Positions 25,668 to 34,764 are shown, numbered from the stretch's first letter. The stretch is DNA of 64,000 nt from an uncultured Methylococcaceae bacterium (GCA_903928685.1 CAIYRS010000105.1:19819-83818); one strand, 5' to 3'. Translations and numbers: made by a program. The notes: a model not told the origin generated them from the sequence alone.

Positions 25668-25700
25668 AGACCTTTCAGGTTTTTAAAACCTGAAAGGTCT
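25668..25700. terminator. 33-bp palindrome AGACCTT...AAGGTCT, copy 2, possible urt terminator
   Basis: AGACCTTTCAGGTTTTTAAAACCTGAAAGGTCT is almost perfectly self-complementary and is followed by TTG rather than a long T run. A sister copy lies at 17575-17607, so a dispersed repeat reused as terminator is likely. The rest of the 25610-25991 gap contains no gene. Confidence 0.5.
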
Positions 25701-25991
25701 TGTTCAATCACCAAAAATACTTCACTAATAAATTAACTGGTTGCGCGAAAGAGGAGTCAAAAAACAGGTTTTTTGATGACATCTTTAAAAAATAACATCA
25801 GCTTAATTTTTACCATTACCAAATATTTCATGCCCACTTTTCAATTTATCTGATTGATGGCAGACGCGCCGCCCGTTACGACATCCATGGCGATTTAAGA
25901 AAAATTCAACAAGTTCTTAGCCGTGATTTCGTGGTAAATTCCCACCATCAGTCAACCTACGTTAATCCAAACATTTTCAAGAGGACTCATC

Positions 25992-26573
25992 ATGAAACCC
26001 CAATCATCGCTGTTATCCGCCCTTTTATTAAGCCTAGCCTCATTGCCCGCCAACGCCCACACAGGCATCGGCACCGTTCACGGCTTACTCGATGGTGCAA
26101 TCCACCCGTTAATCGGCATCGACCACTTGTTGGTCATGCTCGCTGTCGGCTTATGGGCCGCCATGCGTGGTGGTAAATCTTTATGGCTATTGCCGCTGGC
26201 TTTCGTTAGCGCAATGGGCGTGGGTGCAGGCTTGTCCATGTCAGGCATCACCATCAACGCCGCCGAAACCTGGGTAGCAGCTTCCGTAGTCGCTGCGGGT
26301 GTATTAGTCTGGCGCAACAGTAATATGTCATCCGTTTTCGCGGTTGCATTGGTATCCGTTTTCTCCCTCGCCCACGGTTATGTCCACGCTTTGGAATTGA
26401 CCGACAGCGCCAATGCTTTGGCTTATTCAGCTGGATTTTTACTGACCACAGCGGCTTTGCATGGCTTAGGTTTGGCGGTTGGTGTATTGGCGGCGGCTAG
26501 AGTAAGAATGCTGGGTGCTGGTTTGGGATTGATTTGTGGTTTGGTGGGATTGGGGTTGTTGGCTGGGGTTTGA
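25992..26573 (+). CDS. HupE/UreJ family nickel permease-like protein
   Basis: A 193-residue membrane protein with a cleavable signal (ending PANAH), after which the mature N-terminus HTGIGTVHGLLDGAIHPLIG carries the HupE/UreJ motif (HP-x5-DH, here HPLIGIDHLLVMLAVGLWA). Five to six further membrane helices follow, with SLAHGYVHALEL and TAALHGLGLAVG. Members import nickel (or cobalt) for urease or hydrogenase; the urease context makes nickel for urease the natural reading. The ATG has AAGAGGA upstream. Confidence 0.9.
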   Translation: MKPQSSLLSALLLSLASLPANAHTGIGTVHGLLDGAIHPLIGIDHLLVMLAVGLWAAMRGGKSLWLLPLAFVSAMGVGAGLSMSGITINAAETWVAASVVAAGVLVWRNSNMSSVFAVALVSVFSLAHGYVHALELTDSANALAYSAGFLLTTAALHGLGLAVGVLAAARVRMLGAGLGLICGLVGLGLLAGV

Positions 26574-26635
26574 AGACTAAAACCGATTGCAAACAAACAT
26601 TAGAATTCCAGCTTTAATTTGGAGCTACGTATTTT

Positions 26636-26860
26636 ATGACTACCATTTCTATTGAAGTTGATACAGAGATTGCAAAAAATTACCAAACGGCATCGACAAG
26701 CGAAAAAAATAAATTGCAGTTGTTGTTGAATCTGCGTTTAAAAGAATTGCTGGCAAATCCTCATCGGCCTTTGCCGGACATAATGGATGAAATGGGGGTT
26801 TTTGCACAAAACCAAGGCATGACCCCAGCGCTTTTAGAATCATTGCTAAATGAAAAATAA
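26636..26860 (+). CDS. Antitoxin-like partner of PIN toxin
   Basis: A 74-residue protein (MTTISIEVDTEIAKNYQTAS) with an N-terminal strand and a helical middle (KNKLQLLLNLRLKELL), as in small ribbon-helix-helix-like antitoxins. It overlaps the following PIN-domain gene by 11 bases and is preceded by GGAG. The role is inferred from size and pairing. Confidence 0.72.
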   Translation: MTTISIEVDTEIAKNYQTASTSEKNKLQLLLNLRLKELLANPHRPLPDIMDEMGVFAQNQGMTPALLESLLNEK

Positions 26861-27266
26861 GCTTAGGATTGTCATCGATACCAATGTTGTGGTTTCGGCA
26901 GTCTTATTACCCCATTCTATTTCGCGTAAAGCATTTGATTCAGCCTTGCAAAAAGGGCAATTGTTGCAATCTGAAGGCACACTTGCCGAGCTAAATGAAG
27001 TTTTATCCCGTCCAAAATTTAGCAAATATATTGCAGAGGCCAAACGTTTGGAATTTTTTGACGCACTGGTTCATGAGGCGGAAATTATCCCTATCACACA
27101 AACAATAACCGAATGCCGCGACATAAAAGACAATCAGTTCTTAGAGTTGGCGATAGGTGGAAATGCAAGCTGCATTATTAGCGGCGATAACGATTTGCTG
27201 GTTTTAAATCCATTTCGTGGGATTGCCATTATGCCGCCTTCGGTTTTTCTGGTTATGGCGGATTAA
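26850..27266 (+). CDS. PIN-domain toxin (PIN_3 type)
   Basis: A 138-residue PIN-domain protein of the putative toxin-antitoxin PIN family. Motifs are RIVIDTNVVVSAVL at the start, TLAELNEVLSRPKFSKYI, ECRDIKDNQFLELAIGGNA with the central acidic residues, and IISGDNDLLVLNPFRGI at the end. It would be an RNase neutralised by the upstream overlapping gene. It sits between hupE and the urease locus. Confidence 0.88.
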   Translation: MKNKLRIVIDTNVVVSAVLLPHSISRKAFDSALQKGQLLQSEGTLAELNEVLSRPKFSKYIAEAKRLEFFDALVHEAEIIPITQTITECRDIKDNQFLELAIGGNASCIISGDNDLLVLNPFRGIAIMPPSVFLVMAD

Positions 27267-27375
27267 TAGATGCAAGATTGATGGGGCGTGGCAGATTTGA
27301 TGAGGAATAAATAAATTGGGAGTTGGGCTATGCTGCTATCATCCGACCCTATCATCTAGTCATTAGGAATCGCCA

Positions 27376-28593
27376 ATGTTATCCCGCAGTTTGTTATCTG
27401 GTTTAATTTTTGTGTTGTTTTTTACCCCAATAGCTTTTGCAAATAAACCTAGATATATCGGGCCATCCGTCAATGCAATTGTTTTTTCTACTGAAAACCC
27501 TAAAGTTTTGTATGTTGGCACTAGCGATGGTGTTTTTAAAAGTATTGATAGAGGCTTGTCTTGGGTGTTTTCTGATGGCGTTGTATTACCGACAGCTAAA
27601 GAAGGAAATACAGTAAATCAGAAATTTGAAGGGGTTTGTGGAAGGGTTGTTGCCTCAGTTTCCTCACCAAATATTATGTATTCCATTTGCTACAAGGACT
27701 CTAATATTGGTGGTCATAGCGATTTTAAAAAAAGCATCGACTTTGGTAAAACTTGGACATTATTGGGTGATGGTTTACCCAAGTATTGGCCTGCTACTGC
27801 GTTGGCGGTTGATCCCAATAATCCTAATGTGGTTTTCGCGGGTTGGGTCGGTGGTGGGCTTTATCGGTCTATGGACGGCGGAAAATCTTGGAAAAAATCC
27901 GATCATGGATTGATTGACAAACACGAAAGTTTTCTCCATTACTTGGCTCAACCACCGTTGCATCAAGCCGTGATGGATCAAGACTTGAAGCGCGTCCGCA
28001 AACTACTAAAAAAAGGTGCAAACGTTAATGAGGTTTCTTCTACGGGTATGACACCTATGCTATTTGTAGCAAGAAATGGAAAGCCTGAAATGTTTAAATT
28101 GCTGCATTCGGTTGGAGCTAAGCTTGATATAAGGGATAAGGAAGGGCATGCTCCTATCCACATGGCTATTGTTTTGAAAAATACCCCAATATTTAAGGCT
28201 TTGCTGGACGCAGGTGCTGATTTGAACATGCCAATTAACCAAAATAATCTTGTTGGTAATACCCATAACACGCCGTTAACAATGAGTATTACCCGATTGA
28301 ATACGCCCATTATGAATTTGTTGATTGAAAATGGGGCTGACTTAAGCGATCCGAATGTGATGGGGGCAGCAGTTGAGTCCAAGCAACTCAGTTTAGTGAT
28401 GTATTTTTTTGAAAAAGGAGCTGTATTGAGTTACGAAAATGGCGTGGGTAATCTTTTGGACAATGCGGGCTTTCTTCGGCAGCCAGATATAGTTGCTTTT
28501 TTACTGGAGAAAGGACTTAAGCCAAAAAATGATAAATACTCTGATCCATTTTATCGACCAAAAGCATGGGCTCCAGCTAATAATCAACATTAA
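27376..28593 (+). CDS. Exported BNR-repeat / ankyrin-repeat fusion protein
   Basis: A 405-residue protein with a signal peptide ending AFANK. Residues about 30-185 carry Asp-box/BNR-type beta-propeller blades (TSDGVFKSIDRGLSWVFSDG, SIDFGKTWTLLGDGL, SMDGGKSWKKSDHGL). Residues about 195-375 carry ankyrin repeats (RVRKLLKKGANVNEVSSTGM, HSVGAKLDIRDKEGHAPIHM, LLDAGADLNMPI, LIENGADLSDPN). Both modules mediate binding; no catalytic site is seen. Three blades are too few for a closed propeller. The combination is unusual. It precedes ureD on the same strand by 245 bases. Confidence 0.8.
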   Translation: MLSRSLLSGLIFVLFFTPIAFANKPRYIGPSVNAIVFSTENPKVLYVGTSDGVFKSIDRGLSWVFSDGVVLPTAKEGNTVNQKFEGVCGRVVASVSSPNIMYSICYKDSNIGGHSDFKKSIDFGKTWTLLGDGLPKYWPATALAVDPNNPNVVFAGWVGGGLYRSMDGGKSWKKSDHGLIDKHESFLHYLAQPPLHQAVMDQDLKRVRKLLKKGANVNEVSSTGMTPMLFVARNGKPEMFKLLHSVGAKLDIRDKEGHAPIHMAIVLKNTPIFKALLDAGADLNMPINQNNLVGNTHNTPLTMSITRLNTPIMNLLIENGADLSDPNVMGAAVESKQLSLVMYFFEKGAVLSYENGVGNLLDNAGFLRQPDIVAFLLEKGLKPKNDKYSDPFYRPKAWAPANNQH

Positions 28594-28621
28594 GCGGGAG
28601 TAAAAGTTTTGTTGATGGTTT

Positions 28622-28754
28622 GTTGATGAACAATAAGCTTACAACCTGAAAAGGCTTCTGGAGCTAGGTAAGTAGAGTTATTAGTTTTGTTGATCAGCAA
28701 TAAGCTTACAACCTGAAAAGGCTTCTGTAACTAGGAAAGTAGAAACATTAGTTT
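28622..28754. repeat. Two-copy tandem repeat, 67-base period, upstream of ureD
   Basis: Two units share CAATAAGCTTACAACCTGAA and AAGGCTTCTG plus CTAGG-AAGTAGA. Unit one starts at 28622 and unit two at 28689. It occupies half of the gap between the ankyrin gene and ureD. Confidence 0.85.
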
Positions 28755-28838
28755 TCTTGATATTTTAATTATTATGGCAGTTGTAAAGAGAATGAATCTT
28801 TTAGCTATTTAGGCTAAGTAAACAAGGGTACTGGCAAA

Positions 28839-29678
28839 TTGAATCACAATAGCTTACAGGACGTTCTAATTAATCCCCAAGATTGGCAAGCCCAACTAGA
28901 CCTAGGCTTCGAACAGCAACACGGTAAAACCGTACTGGCACACCGTCGCCATCTCGGCCCGTTAACCGTGCAACGGCCCTTTTACCCAGAAGGCGAGGTT
29001 TGCCATGTCTATGTGTTGCATCCGCCTGGCGGTGTAGTGGCGGGTGATCGGTTGGCGATTAACATCAACGCCGCCAGCCACAGCGAGGCTTTGGTGACTA
29101 CGCCAGCGGCAGGTAAGTTTTATCGCAGCGAAGGCAAGTTGGCGCGGCAAAGTGTGGCATTAAACGTAGCGGCAGACGCATCATTAGAATGGTTGCCGCA
29201 AGAAACCATTGTTTACGAAGGCGCACAAGTTGCATCTGAAGTGCGATTGGATTTAGCGGCAGGGGCGCGGTTTCTCGGCTGGGAAGTGCTGGCATTAGGC
29301 CGACCTGCCGCGCAAGAAGGTTTCACCGTTGGCGAAGTTGGCATGAATTGGCGCATTTTCCGTGCGGGCCAGTTGTTTTACCGCGAGCGTTTGTTGATAG
29401 ACGCACAAGCGTTTGCCGCCAACTGGGGTTTAAACGGACATTCCGCTTGCGGCACATTGTTCGTCTATCCCGCAAACGCCGCGCAATTGACAGCTGTGCA
29501 GGCATTGATTGGCGAAAATACAGGGCAGGGCGTGACGTTATTGGATGATTTGCTGATCTGCCGTGCTTTAGATGCCCGCGCCGATCGCTTACGAGATTTT
29601 TTCCAAGACGTTTGGCGCTTGTTACGGCCTGAAGTGATCGGGCGCGAAGCGTGTGCGCCGCGTATTTGGGCGACATGA
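28839..29678 (+). CDS. ureD: Urease accessory protein UreD
   Basis: A 279-residue protein. UreD signatures are GKTVLAHRRHLGPLTVQRPF, EVCHVYVLHPPGGVVAGDRL, TTPAAGKFYRSEG and WLPQETIVYEGA. With UreF and UreG it loads nickel into apo-urease. The best start is the TTG at 28839 with AAGGG upstream. It opens the urease locus in the usual D-A-B-C order. Confidence 0.95.
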   Translation: MNHNSLQDVLINPQDWQAQLDLGFEQQHGKTVLAHRRHLGPLTVQRPFYPEGEVCHVYVLHPPGGVVAGDRLAININAASHSEALVTTPAAGKFYRSEGKLARQSVALNVAADASLEWLPQETIVYEGAQVASEVRLDLAAGARFLGWEVLALGRPAAQEGFTVGEVGMNWRIFRAGQLFYRERLLIDAQAFAANWGLNGHSACGTLFVYPANAAQLTAVQALIGENTGQGVTLLDDLLICRALDARADRLRDFFQDVWRLLRPEVIGREACAPRIWAT

Positions 29679-29684
29679 TTTTAT

Positions 29685-29747
29685 GTAGGGTACGCTTTGC
29701 GTACCTTTTAAAATAACAGCTAGAAAGGTACGCGCAGCGTACCCTAC
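29685..29747. repeat. GTACGC inverted-repeat element, ureD-ureA gap
   Basis: GTAGGGTACGCTTTGCGTACC and GGTACGCGCAGCGTACCCTAC arms are 63 bases end to end. The right arm ends ten bases before GAGG, the ureA ribosome site. Confidence 0.88.
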
Positions 29748-29768
29748 ATTTTGAACGAGGTATGACCG

Positions 29769-30071
29769 ATGCAACTCACCGCACACGAAAAAGACAAGCT
29801 CCTAATCTTCACCGCCGCCTTATTGGCAGAGCGGCGCAAAGCCCGTGGCTTGAAGCTGAATTACCCCGAAGCCGTCGCCTATATCACCGCCGCCATTATG
29901 GAAGGCGCACGTGATGGGCGCACGGTTGCCGAACTGATGGAATACGGGCGCACCTTATTAAGCCGCGATGATGTGATGGAAGGCATCAGCGAAATGTTGC
30001 CCGATGTGCAGATAGAAGCGACTTTTCCCGATGGCACCAAATTAGTCACCGTGCATAACCCGATAGATTGA
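29769..30071 (+). CDS. ureA: Urease gamma subunit
   Basis: 100 residues, the standard length. It reads [20 protein letters not shown], with [36 protein letters not shown] and VTVHNPI at the end. It is the small structural subunit of nickel urease. In most genomes ureB follows within a few bases; here 1.8 kb of unrelated genes intervenes, starting in the overlapping frame. Confidence 0.97.
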   Translation: MQLTAHEKDKLLIFTAALLAERRKARGLKLNYPEAVAYITAAIMEGARDGRTVAELMEYGRTLLSRDDVMEGISEMLPDVQIEATFPDGTKLVTVHNPID

Positions 30072-31111
30072 ACCCGACAAATGGCGCAGCCATGCTAAGC
30101 AACGGTTATCGCTATTATTACAGCCAGCTCGATGCGGCTATGCAAAGCGCATACGAGGCCATGCTGGCGGGGGTAAAAAATTATGCCGATGCAATCTTGC
30201 TGAACCCCAACTTTGCGCTGTACGAATCGGCAATCAGTGAATTGGTGCGTGCCGTTAAGCTAGATAATCCATCAGTTTTTTATCTGGCTTCACAATACCA
30301 ATACAGCATCGACGGCAACGCGATTTGGTACAAACCACAATACCTGTTCGACCGCGCCGCGCTGCAAATGATGGAATATCAACTGTTGAATACGGTGGAC
30401 AACATCGTCAACACCGCGATTGGTTGGGGAATGAATGATTATGACAAAGAGTTGGCCTTGCATGATTATCTCATCCAAAACGTGGCTTATGCCGCCGACA
30501 GCCAGTGGCAACAAAACCCGCCGGAAATCATTTACACCGCTTACGGCGCGTTGGTTAACAGGCAAGCGGTTTGCTCAGGCTTTGCCCATGCGCTGAAATT
30601 GCTGTTAGACCGTTGCGGAATAGATTGTTTGGTGGTGACGGGCGATTCATTCATGCCCGATAGCACGGTTTTGATCGCCCATGCCTGGAACATCGTCAAC
30701 ATCAACCAGCATTTTTACCATGTCGATGCAACTTGGGATGCGCCGACTAACAAAAATCCGGCGGAATTGTTCCACCATTACTTTAACGTCACCGACCAAG
30801 AAATCGCCATCGACCATCAATGGCAACGGGATATGCCTAGCTGTTATGCCACGGAATACAATTATTTTGTTCACCAAGGGCTGAATGTTGCCGATGAATC
30901 GACGTTGATGCAGTGGCTACAACATGCCATCGGCAATAAAAATCCGAGCTTGGTGTTTAAATATTCGGGCGGTAATTCGGTGATGGATAACGATAAGCTT
31001 AACGCGATGATTGCTGATTCTTTGCAACAGTTTGGTTATAACTCGCTGAGCTGGAGCTTGTCATTTAATGATCGGCAGAAGATATTTAATGTGGAGTTTA
31101 GTTATGGTTAA
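30068..31111 (+). CDS. Transglutaminase-like cysteine protein inserted between ureA and ureB
   Basis: A 347-residue protein of the transglutaminase/cysteine-protease superfamily. The expected Cys-His-Asp triad is visible in [31 protein letters not shown] and [11 protein letters not shown]. The N-terminal half (about 1-130) is helical and unrecognised; there is no signal peptide. Family members make or break amide bonds on proteins or peptides. Translation may start at TTG 30068, overlapping the ureA stop (TTGA), or at ATG 30092. Its presence inside a urease operon is atypical and no link to urease is known. Confidence 0.8.
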   Translation: MNPTNGAAMLSNGYRYYYSQLDAAMQSAYEAMLAGVKNYADAILLNPNFALYESAISELVRAVKLDNPSVFYLASQYQYSIDGNAIWYKPQYLFDRAALQMMEYQLLNTVDNIVNTAIGWGMNDYDKELALHDYLIQNVAYAADSQWQQNPPEIIYTAYGALVNRQAVCSGFAHALKLLLDRCGIDCLVVTGDSFMPDSTVLIAHAWNIVNINQHFYHVDATWDAPTNKNPAELFHHYFNVTDQEIAIDHQWQRDMPSCYATEYNYFVHQGLNVADESTLMQWLQHAIGNKNPSLVFKYSGGNSVMDNDKLNAMIADSLQQFGYNSLSWSLSFNDRQKIFNVEFSYG

Positions 31112-31162
31112 GTATCGCGCTACCTTGGCAAAGGTATTGCCCAACACATTTCGAGGAAACCG

Positions 31163-31456
31163 ATGAAAACAGTAGAAAATAATGTCAACTTCACCGTGAA
31201 ACTGGATGCTGTTGACAACAATCGGCTTAGCGCTTTAGCCGCATTAAAAAAACAAACTCCGCAAGCTGTTTTAAATCAGGCGGTTCACGATTATTTGTTA
31301 CGGGAAATGGCGCGTCAGTCGTTTATTAATGAAGCCAACGACTCTTGGGAAAATTATGCCCAAACCGGACAGCATATTAGCTTGGAGGAGTTTGCGGATT
31401 GGGTCGATACGGTACAGCACCAGCCTGATACGTCTATGCCGATATGCCACAAGTAA
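31163..31456 (+). CDS. ParD/CopG-like antitoxin
   Basis: A 97-residue protein: MKTVENNVNFTVKLDAVDNN starts with a strand, followed by LSALAALKKQTPQAVLNQAV, a ribbon-helix-helix. The C-terminal tail (SWENYAQTGQHISLEEFADW) is the toxin-binding segment typical of partners of ParE. It overlaps the toxin gene by 13 bases, and GAGG precedes the ATG. It lies between the transglutaminase-like gene and ureB. Confidence 0.87.
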   Translation: MKTVENNVNFTVKLDAVDNNRLSALAALKKQTPQAVLNQAVHDYLLREMARQSFINEANDSWENYAQTGQHISLEEFADWVDTVQHQPDTSMPICHK

Positions 31457-31740
31457 TACTGACCGAAAAAGCCAGTAGTGATATTTTCAGGCTATACCAG
31501 TTTTTGTTGGTGCAAAATGAGTCGGCGGCAAAACGGGCAGTGCAGACTATAAAATCAGCTTTCACATTACTGAGAGAACATCCTGAATTAGGTCGTCAAG
31601 TTGAAAACGCACCGCAATTAAAAGAGTTATTGATAGACTTTGGCAGCAGCGGTTATACGGCTTTGTACCGTTTTGAGCAAAATACCGATCAAGTGATTAT
31701 TCTGGCAATACGCCATCAACGCGAGGCGGGCTATCAATAG
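31444..31740 (+). CDS. parE: ParE/RelE-type toxin
   Basis: 98 residues: VILTEKASSDIFRLYQFLLV, AAKRAVQTIKSAFTLLREHP, ELGRQVE and LLIDFGSSGYTALYRFE lead to the ending ILAIRHQREAGY, the full ParE pattern. ParE toxins poison DNA gyrase; RelE relatives cut mRNA. The upstream overlapping ParD-like gene should neutralise it. Confidence 0.9.
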   Translation: MPQVILTEKASSDIFRLYQFLLVQNESAAKRAVQTIKSAFTLLREHPELGRQVENAPQLKELLIDFGSSGYTALYRFEQNTDQVIILAIRHQREAGYQ

Positions 31741-31794
31741 TTGGCCCGGTTTAAAATTAAAGTGTGTTTTCGCTTATTTCCAAATTTCAGTAGC

Positions 31795-31875
31795 GTAGGT
31801 TGGGTTAGCGATAGCGTAACCCAACGTTTGTAAAGCCCATTTGTTGGGTTACGGCTATAGCCTAACCCAACCTAC
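31795..31875. repeat. GTTGGGTT inverted-repeat element before ureB
   Basis: GTAGGTTGGGTTAGCGATAG and GCTATAGCCTAACCCAACCTAC arms (81 bases in all) surround a smaller AACCCAAC/GTTGGGTT pair. It ends five bases before AGGAG, the ureB ribosome site. A similar hairpin forms the core of 48054-48233. Confidence 0.87.
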
Positions 31876-31891
31876 CATTCAGGAGTCCCCC

Positions 31892-32224
31892 ATGATCCCC
31901 GGAGAAATCATCCCCGCCGCTGGCGAGATTGAATTAAATGCTGGTTGCGAAACCCTCACGATAGTGGTCGCTAACAGCGGCGACCGCCCGATTCAAGTCG
32001 GTTCACATTACCATTTTTATGAAACCAATCCCGCTTTGGAATTTGACCGTGAAGCCGCACGTGGCTTTCGCTTGGACATTCCCGCAGGCACGGCGGTGCG
32101 TTTCGAGCCAGGCCAACAACGGCAAATCCAGTTGGTGCCATTCGGTGGTTTGCGCCGCGTGTATGGCTTTCGCAATGCCGTCATGGGCGATTTGGATGCT
32201 ACTTCAGCGGAGACAAAATTATGA
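31892..32224 (+). CDS. ureB: Urease beta subunit
   Basis: 110 residues from the ATG at 31892, which has AGGAG; the longer ORF start reads through the repeat. Features are [55 protein letters not shown] and [15 protein letters not shown]. Structural subunit of urease. It overlaps ureC by 4 bases (ATGA). Confidence 0.97.
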   Translation: MIPGEIIPAAGEIELNAGCETLTIVVANSGDRPIQVGSHYHFYETNPALEFDREAARGFRLDIPAGTAVRFEPGQQRQIQLVPFGGLRRVYGFRNAVMGDLDATSAETKL

Positions 32225-33957
32225 GCAAAATCAGCAGACAAGCCTACGCCGACATGTTCGGCCCTACCGTTGGCGATAAAGTGCGGCTAGGCGATAGCGA
32301 ATTGTTTTTACAGGTCGAAGCCGACCGCACCATTTACGGCGAAGAAGTCAAATTCGGCGGTGGTAAAGTCATCCGCGACGGCATGGGGCAAAGCCAAGTC
32401 GATTCCAAAATCGCGATGGACATGGTGATTACCAACGCCTTGATTATCGACTACTGGGGCATCATCAAAGCGGATGTCGGCGTGAAAAACGGGCGTATCG
32501 CCGCAATCGGCAAAGCGGGCAACCCCGACATCCAATCCGGCGTAGACATGATTATCGGCCCCGGCACGGAAATCATCGCGGGCGAGGGCAATATCCTCAC
32601 AGCAGGCGGTATTGACGCGCACATCCATTTCATTTGTCCGCAACAAATTGAAGAAGCCTTAAATTCTGGCGTAACGACCATGATCGGCGGCGGCACCGGC
32701 CCAGCAACAGGCACGAACGCCACCACCTGCACACCCGGCCCTTGGCATCTGCAACAAATGTTGTTGGCTTTGGATGGCTTCCCGATGAATTTTGGCTTGC
32801 TCGGCAAAGGCAACGCCAGCTTGCCGGGCGGCTTGGAAGAACAAATCCAAGCAGGCGCGATGGGTTTAAAGCTGCACGAAGATTGGGGCACAACCCCCGC
32901 CGCCATCGACTGCTGCCTAAGCGTTGCCGAAAAATACGACGTGCAAGTGGCGATCCACACCGACACTCTCAACGAATCCGGTTTTGTCGAAGACACCATC
33001 GCCGCCTTTCAAGGCCGCACCATCCACACTTACCACACCGAAGGCGCGGGCGGCGGTCATGCGCCGGACATCATCAAAGCCTGCGGTTTGCCGAACGTAT
33101 TGCCGTCGTCCACCAACCCGACGCGGCCTTACACCATCAACACCGTGGACGAACATCTGGACATGCTGATGGTCTGCCATCACCTCGACCCCAGCATCCC
33201 CGAAGATGTCGCCTTCGCCGAATCGCGCATCCGCCGCGAAACCATCGCCGCCGAAGACATCCTGCACGACTTAGGCGCGTTCTCGATGATCTCCTCCGAC
33301 TCGCAAGCCATGGGCCGCGTCGGCGAAGTCATCCTCCGCACCTGGCAAACGGCGCATAAAATGAAAATCCAACGCGGACATCTATCGCCCCCCTCTCCTG
33401 ATGGGAGAGGGGCTGGGGGTGAGGGTGATCCCGGCAACGACAACTTCCGCATCAAACGCTACATCGCCAAATACACCATCAACCCCGCCATCAGCCACGG
33501 CATCGCCCATGAAGTCGGCTCGATAGAAGTCGGCAAACTTGCCGATTTGGTACTGTGGAATCCGGCGTTTTTCGGCGTGAAACCCAGTCTGATCTTAAAA
33601 GGCGGACTTATCGCCGCCGCCGCGATGGGCGACCCCAACGCCTCCATCCCCACCCCGCAACCCGTCCATTACCGCCCCATGTTCGGCGCGTTCGGTGTCA
33701 CCGCCGCCGCTACGTCCATGATTTTCCTCCCCCAAGCGGCGGTAGAAGGCGGCGTACCTGCCAATTTGGGTTTGCGTAAACGCATCGGCATCGTCAAAAA
33801 CACCCGCAACATCGGCAAGAAAGATATGATTCACAACGCCTACCAACCCGTCATGGAAGTTGACCCGCAAACCTATGCGGTACGGGCGGATGGGCAATTG
33901 TTGACGTGTGAGCCAGTGGCAGTGTTGCCGTTTGCTCAGCGGTATTTTTTGTTTTGA
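32221..33957 (+). CDS. ureC: Urease alpha (catalytic) subunit with an in-frame repeat insertion
   Basis: 578 residues against 567 in Klebsiella UreC. Active-site residues fall at exactly the Klebsiella numbers: nickel ligands His134/His136 (DAHIHFICP), carbamylated Lys217 ([10 protein letters not shown]), flap Cys319-His320 (MVCHHLD) and Asp360 ([10 protein letters not shown]). The gain in length comes after residue 387, where [18 protein letters not shown] replaces the short loop before [19 protein letters not shown]. That stretch is encoded by a palindromic repeat related to one at 24605. The frame is intact to FAQRYFLF, so the enzyme is probably active. Confidence 0.97.
   Translation: MSKISRQAYADMFGPTVGDKVRLGDSELFLQVEADRTIYGEEVKFGGGKVIRDGMGQSQVDSKIAMDMVITNALIIDYWGIIKADVGVKNGRIAAIGKAGNPDIQSGVDMIIGPGTEIIAGEGNILTAGGIDAHIHFICPQQIEEALNSGVTTMIGGGTGPATGTNATTCTPGPWHLQQMLLALDGFPMNFGLLGKGNASLPGGLEEQIQAGAMGLKLHEDWGTTPAAIDCCLSVAEKYDVQVAIHTDTLNESGFVEDTIAAFQGRTIHTYHTEGAGGGHAPDIIKACGLPNVLPSSTNPTRPYTINTVDEHLDMLMVCHHLDPSIPEDVAFAESRIRRETIAAEDILHDLGAFSMISSDSQAMGRVGEVILRTWQTAHKMKIQRGHLSPPSPDGRGAGGEGDPGNDNFRIKRYIAKYTINPAISHGIAHEVGSIEVGKLADLVLWNPAFFGVKPSLILKGGLIAAAAMGDPNASIPTPQPVHYRPMFGAFGVTAAATSMIFLPQAAVEGGVPANLGLRKRIGIVKNTRNIGKKDMIHNAYQPVMEVDPQTYAVRADGQLLTCEPVAVLPFAQRYFLF
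33387..33428. repeat. Palindromic repeat unit inside ureC
   Basis: CCCCCCTCTCCTGATGGGAG followed by AGGGGCTGGGGGTGAGGG pairs CCCCTCTCC with GGGAGAGGGG. The same architecture (CCCTCTCCCTCAGGGAGAGG then GTTGGGGTGAGGGG) occurs at 24607-24641. Here it is read in frame as [13 protein letters not shown]. Confidence 0.85.
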
Positions 33958-33975
33958 GTGGTGGGATGCAATACG

Positions 33976-34074
33976 GTAGGTCGGGTTAGATTTTTGAGCG
34001 TAGCGAGAAAACGTAACCCGACACATCCATAAATTGGAGTTTTGTCGGGTTACGCTATCGCTAACCCGACCTAC
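33976..34074. repeat. GTCGGGTT inverted-repeat element after ureC
   Basis: GTAGGTCGGGTTAG at the left and CTAACCCGACCTAC at the right, 99 bases apart end to end, enclose a second CGTAACCCGACA/TGTCGGGTTACG pair. It lies between convergent ureC and the lipoprotein gene and may stop both transcripts. Confidence 0.87.
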
Positions 34075-34077
34075 GGA

Positions 34078-34635
34078 CTACTTAGCGGGTTCAGTTATAT
34101 CTGCTGCTTTAACTTGTAATTTAGCTTTTTCAGCTTCCGCTTTTGCGGTTTCAGCTACTGATTTTGCTTTCTCAGCTTGCAACTCAGCTATTCTTGTTAC
34201 ATTGAAGAACACTTCTTTAAATAATTCCTTAACATCTCTGTCATGTATTGTGTTATTTATGCTTGCTTCGCAAATTCGAAAGAGAGCTTCTCTAGCTAGC
34301 AGAACCAGTTCATCTCGTCCCGCTAATTCAAGTGCAGTTGTGTTAAATGAGGTATCAATATTACCATTTGGGCCGTTTGGTAATTGCAAACTTCCTTTTA
34401 TTGCATTCAGAAATGACAATGCAACATCGGGCGCTGGCTCTGAGCATGATCTAATCCTAGTTGTTTGCTTATCTCCGTATTGTATGGTCAAAAGTTCTCC
34501 ACGACGAGAAGCATCGTAATCAGCAAGATAAACACTTGCACCATCTAAGGATTTAATTTTTGATCCAGTTTCAGCGCATCCAGATAATAAAAAGATTAAA
34601 TAACTTAATAAAAGCCATCTAATAACCATCATCAT
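34078..34635 (-). CDS. Lipoprotein of unknown function
   Basis: A 185-residue protein. The signal peptide ends in the lipobox LLSGC. The body has a Cys in RIRSCSEPAPDVALSFL and a helical stretch (REALFRICEAS), and the last 40 residues are an Ala/Glu/Lys-rich coiled coil (AELQAEKAKSVAETAKAEAE). No known family is recognised. It runs opposite to the urease genes, between ureC and a toxin-antitoxin pair, so it is cargo rather than urease machinery. Confidence 0.75.
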   Translation of the reverse strand: MMMVIRWLLLSYLIFLLSGCAETGSKIKSLDGASVYLADYDASRRGELLTIQYGDKQTTRIRSCSEPAPDVALSFLNAIKGSLQLPNGPNGNIDTSFNTTALELAGRDELVLLAREALFRICEASINNTIHDRDVKELFKEVFFNVTRIAELQAEKAKSVAETAKAEAEKAKLQVKAADITEPAK

Positions 34636-34684
34636 AATTAAGCCTCAATTTAAAAATTAAAATCAGAATGTTACCATTAGCTTG

Positions 34685-34764
34685 GTAGGGTGGGCAACGC
34701 TGTTCTGCCCACCATCGATAACGGCAAAAGGTGGGCAAACGATAAAGCTGTTTGCCCACCCTAC
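34685..34764. repeat. GTGGGCA inverted-repeat element
   Basis: GTAGGGTGGGCAACGCTGTT and AGCTGTTTGCCCACCCTAC arms enclose an inner GCCCACC/GGTGGGC pair. A truncated relative lies at about 37776-37830 and another full one at 39833-39902. Confidence 0.82.

Noticed and set aside
25855-25875. GG-N10-GC match before hupE
   Set aside because: The -12 region is CCGCC, far from TTGCT; likely chance in a GC-rich patch.
32742-33359. 205-codon ORF in another frame of ureC
   Set aside because: Arg/His-rich shadow of the catalytic urease gene.
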